A DNA stretch of 5,403 nucleotides from Spirochaeta sp. (GTDB lineage Bacteria > Spirochaetota > Spirochaetia > DSM-27196 > Alkalispirochaetaceae): contig JAQIBO010000042.1 of assembly GCA_027859055.1 (NCBI GenBank), forward strand, positions 1 through 5,403, read 5' to 3'. The notes under the pieces were generated by a model. That model was not told the origin of the DNA, made no database searches, and worked only from the letters and a program-made list of their open reading frames with translations. Positions 4,499 to 5,403 of this stretch are shown one piece after another (position 1 is the first letter of the stretch; every line of letters starts with the position of its first letter). The position numbers and the translations under genes are program-made.

Positions 4499-4993
4499 TC
4501 AATTCGTGGCAGATTCCTGCGCTACCGGTGCATCCTGTGCCGCGGCGAGCCCTTCGGCTTCCGCCTGAAATACTCGGTCGATGTCCAGCATGATGATAAA
4601 CCGCTCATCCTGGTGGCCGAGCCCCCGGATGAACCGAGCGTCTACGGAGGTACCTAATGCGGGAGGTGGTTGGATACTATCCTCGGCGATGTCCAGCACC
4701 TCTTGTACCGAGTCTGTCAGGCAGCCTACGGTGACCATCGCGTCTTCTGTCTGTAGATCAATCACGATGATACTGGTGTCCACCGTCTTCTCTGTCTCCG
4801 GCAGGCCAAACTTGGTCCGCAGGTCTACCACCGGGACAACCTTGCCCCGGATATTGATCACGCCCTTCATGTAGTCCGGCATACGCGGGATCACCGTCAG
4901 CGGCATTTCCGAGAGCACCTCCTGCACCTGTGCCACCTCAAACGCGTAAAGTTCCTCTGCCAGAGTAAAGGTCAAAAACTGATTTGTTGCCAT
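4499..4993 (-). CDS. cheW: CheW chemotaxis coupling protein
   Basis: CheW links chemoreceptors to the histidine kinase CheA in the cytoplasmic receptor array. The 164-residue protein fits the family (about 150-170). It has the double SH3-like barrel pattern: QFLTFTLAEELYAFEVAQVQ (5-24), the hallmark GVINIRGKVVPVVDLRTKFG (44-63), IIVIDL (75-80), and the second barrel through FIRGLGHQDERFIIMLDID (121-139). The last ~20 residues are an Ala/Gln/Glu-rich tail. ATG at 4993 is chosen because AGGAAGGA (5001-5008) lies 7 nt upstream; a GTG at 5017 in the same frame has no such site and would almost touch the mcp stop. It is 26 nt downstream of the receptor gene and is surely cotranscribed with it, pairing this coupling protein with that receptor. 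Confidence 0.95.
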   Translation of the reverse strand: MATNQFLTFTLAEELYAFEVAQVQEVLSEMPLTVIPRMPDYMKGVINIRGKVVPVVDLRTKFGLPETEKTVDTSIIVIDLQTEDAMVTVGCLTDSVQEVLDIAEDSIQPPPALGTSVDARFIRGLGHQDERFIIMLDIDRVFQAEAEGLAAAQDAPVAQESATN

Positions 4994-5000
4994 CTCGCTA

Positions 5001-5008
5001 TCCTTCCT
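5001..5008 (-). promoter_or_regulatory. Ribosome binding site of cheW
   Basis: AGGAAGGA lies 7 nt before ATG 4991-4993 and decides the cheW start against the upstream GTG at 5015-5017. Confidence 0.8.
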
Positions 5009-5019
5009 GTATGCCACGT

Positions 5020-5403
5020 TTAGTAGCTCTCGAACTCGCCGTCCAGGTCGTCGGATGCGTCGCTGTCCTTATCGGCCAACGCAATCCCCGTCTCCTTCTT
5101 CTGAGCAGATCTGTCACCCGAGGTCGTACCCCCTCCGCCACCTTTAACCGGGGAGTGGCTCTTCGAGGAGGCCTGATGAGCACCCGCTTTCGGTGCCCCC
5201 AGGGCCAATCGGCCTCCGCCGCCGGACCCGCTGCTCTCGTCCACCTTGAAAAACGATATGGTGTTCTGCAGCTGTTCCGCCTGACCGCTGAGTTCCTCGG
5301 ACATGGAGGCCATCTCTTCCGAGGCGGAGGCGTTGCGCTGGACGACCTGGTCAAGCTGCATGAGTGCCTGGTTGATCTGGTCCGCACCGCTGTTCTGCTC
5401 CCC
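5020..5403 (-). CDS. Methyl-accepting chemotaxis protein, C-terminal part (5' end outside the window)
   Basis: The frame enters from the right edge and ends with TAA at 5020-5022, giving the last 127 residues of a chemoreceptor. It begins in the last helix of the cytoplasmic signalling bundle: NSGADQINQALMQLDQVVQ, then the methylation-site region NASASEEMASMSEELSGQAE and LQNTISFFK. The Glu pairs preceded by small residues (ASEEM, SEELS) are typical CheR methylation sites. After the helix comes a long Gly/Ser/Lys-rich flexible linker (about 60 residues), and the protein ends with GEFESY. The last five residues fit the x-aromatic-x-x-aromatic pentapeptide that tethers CheR and CheB to receptors (NWETF in E. 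coli Tsr). The conserved hairpin tip that binds CheA and CheW lies outside the window. cheW follows after 26 nt. Confidence 0.95.
   Translation of the reverse strand, partial: GEQNSGADQINQALMQLDQVVQRNASASEEMASMSEELSGQAEQLQNTISFFKVDESSGSGGGGRLALGAPKAGAHQASSKSHSPVKGGGGGTTSGDRSAQKKETGIALADKDSDASDDLDGEFESY

Noticed and set aside
1..5403. CRISPR array, tRNA, rRNA or insertion sequence
   Set aside because: No spaced direct repeats, no tRNA-like arms with a T-loop sequence, no rRNA motifs and no transposase-like frame or terminal inverted repeats were seen.

Overview
The window looks like chromosomal DNA from a motile, probably anaerobic, diderm bacterium of moderately high GC content. The basis is a chemoreceptor/CheW pair, a lipoprotein with a classical lipobox, the start of an Rnf-type (ion-translocating ferredoxin:NAD) rnfC gene, and small redox or metal proteins (NusG domain II, LDCC motif, CueP-like). 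Spirochaetota would fit this mix, but that is an inference.

Positions 1-1911 hold mostly broken genes. On the minus strand, a piece of a MATE transporter is joined to the last ~35 codons of a GGDEF domain (8-403). On the plus strand lie the C-terminal end of a DUF418 membrane protein (500-646), the N-terminal end of an unrecognised membrane protein (738-989) running in frame into a complete MntA-type nucleotidyltransferase antitoxin (990-1289), and a HepT toxin gene that has lost its middle (1273-1445). After an unassigned stretch (1446-1638) comes a minus-strand rnfC remnant (1639-1911) that keeps two separate blocks of the protein and lacks what lies between them and after them.

Positions 1930-3389 form an apparently intact minus-strand operon read right to left: an LDCC-motif putative metal-binding protein, a membrane-anchored NusG domain II protein, and a membrane-anchored CueP-family protein with the three family cysteines at the expected spacing. 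The rnfC remnant follows 18 nt later, so the three genes probably once led into an Rnf operon. Cysteine-containing motifs in all three suggest a shared metal or redox role; this is inference.

Positions 3459-3650 carry short blocks resembling a histidine-kinase ATPase domain, apparently another deletion-worn remnant. A lipoprotein gene (3696-4235) and a minus-strand mcp-cheW pair (5020 to the right edge, and 4499-4993) fill the rest. The receptor tail ends in an aromatic pentapeptide of the CheR/CheB tether type.

The most notable property is the number of independent deletion or fusion scars packed into about 3.6 kb, next to genes that look fully functional. No mobile element, tRNA, rRNA, CRISPR array or clear integron attC site was seen.
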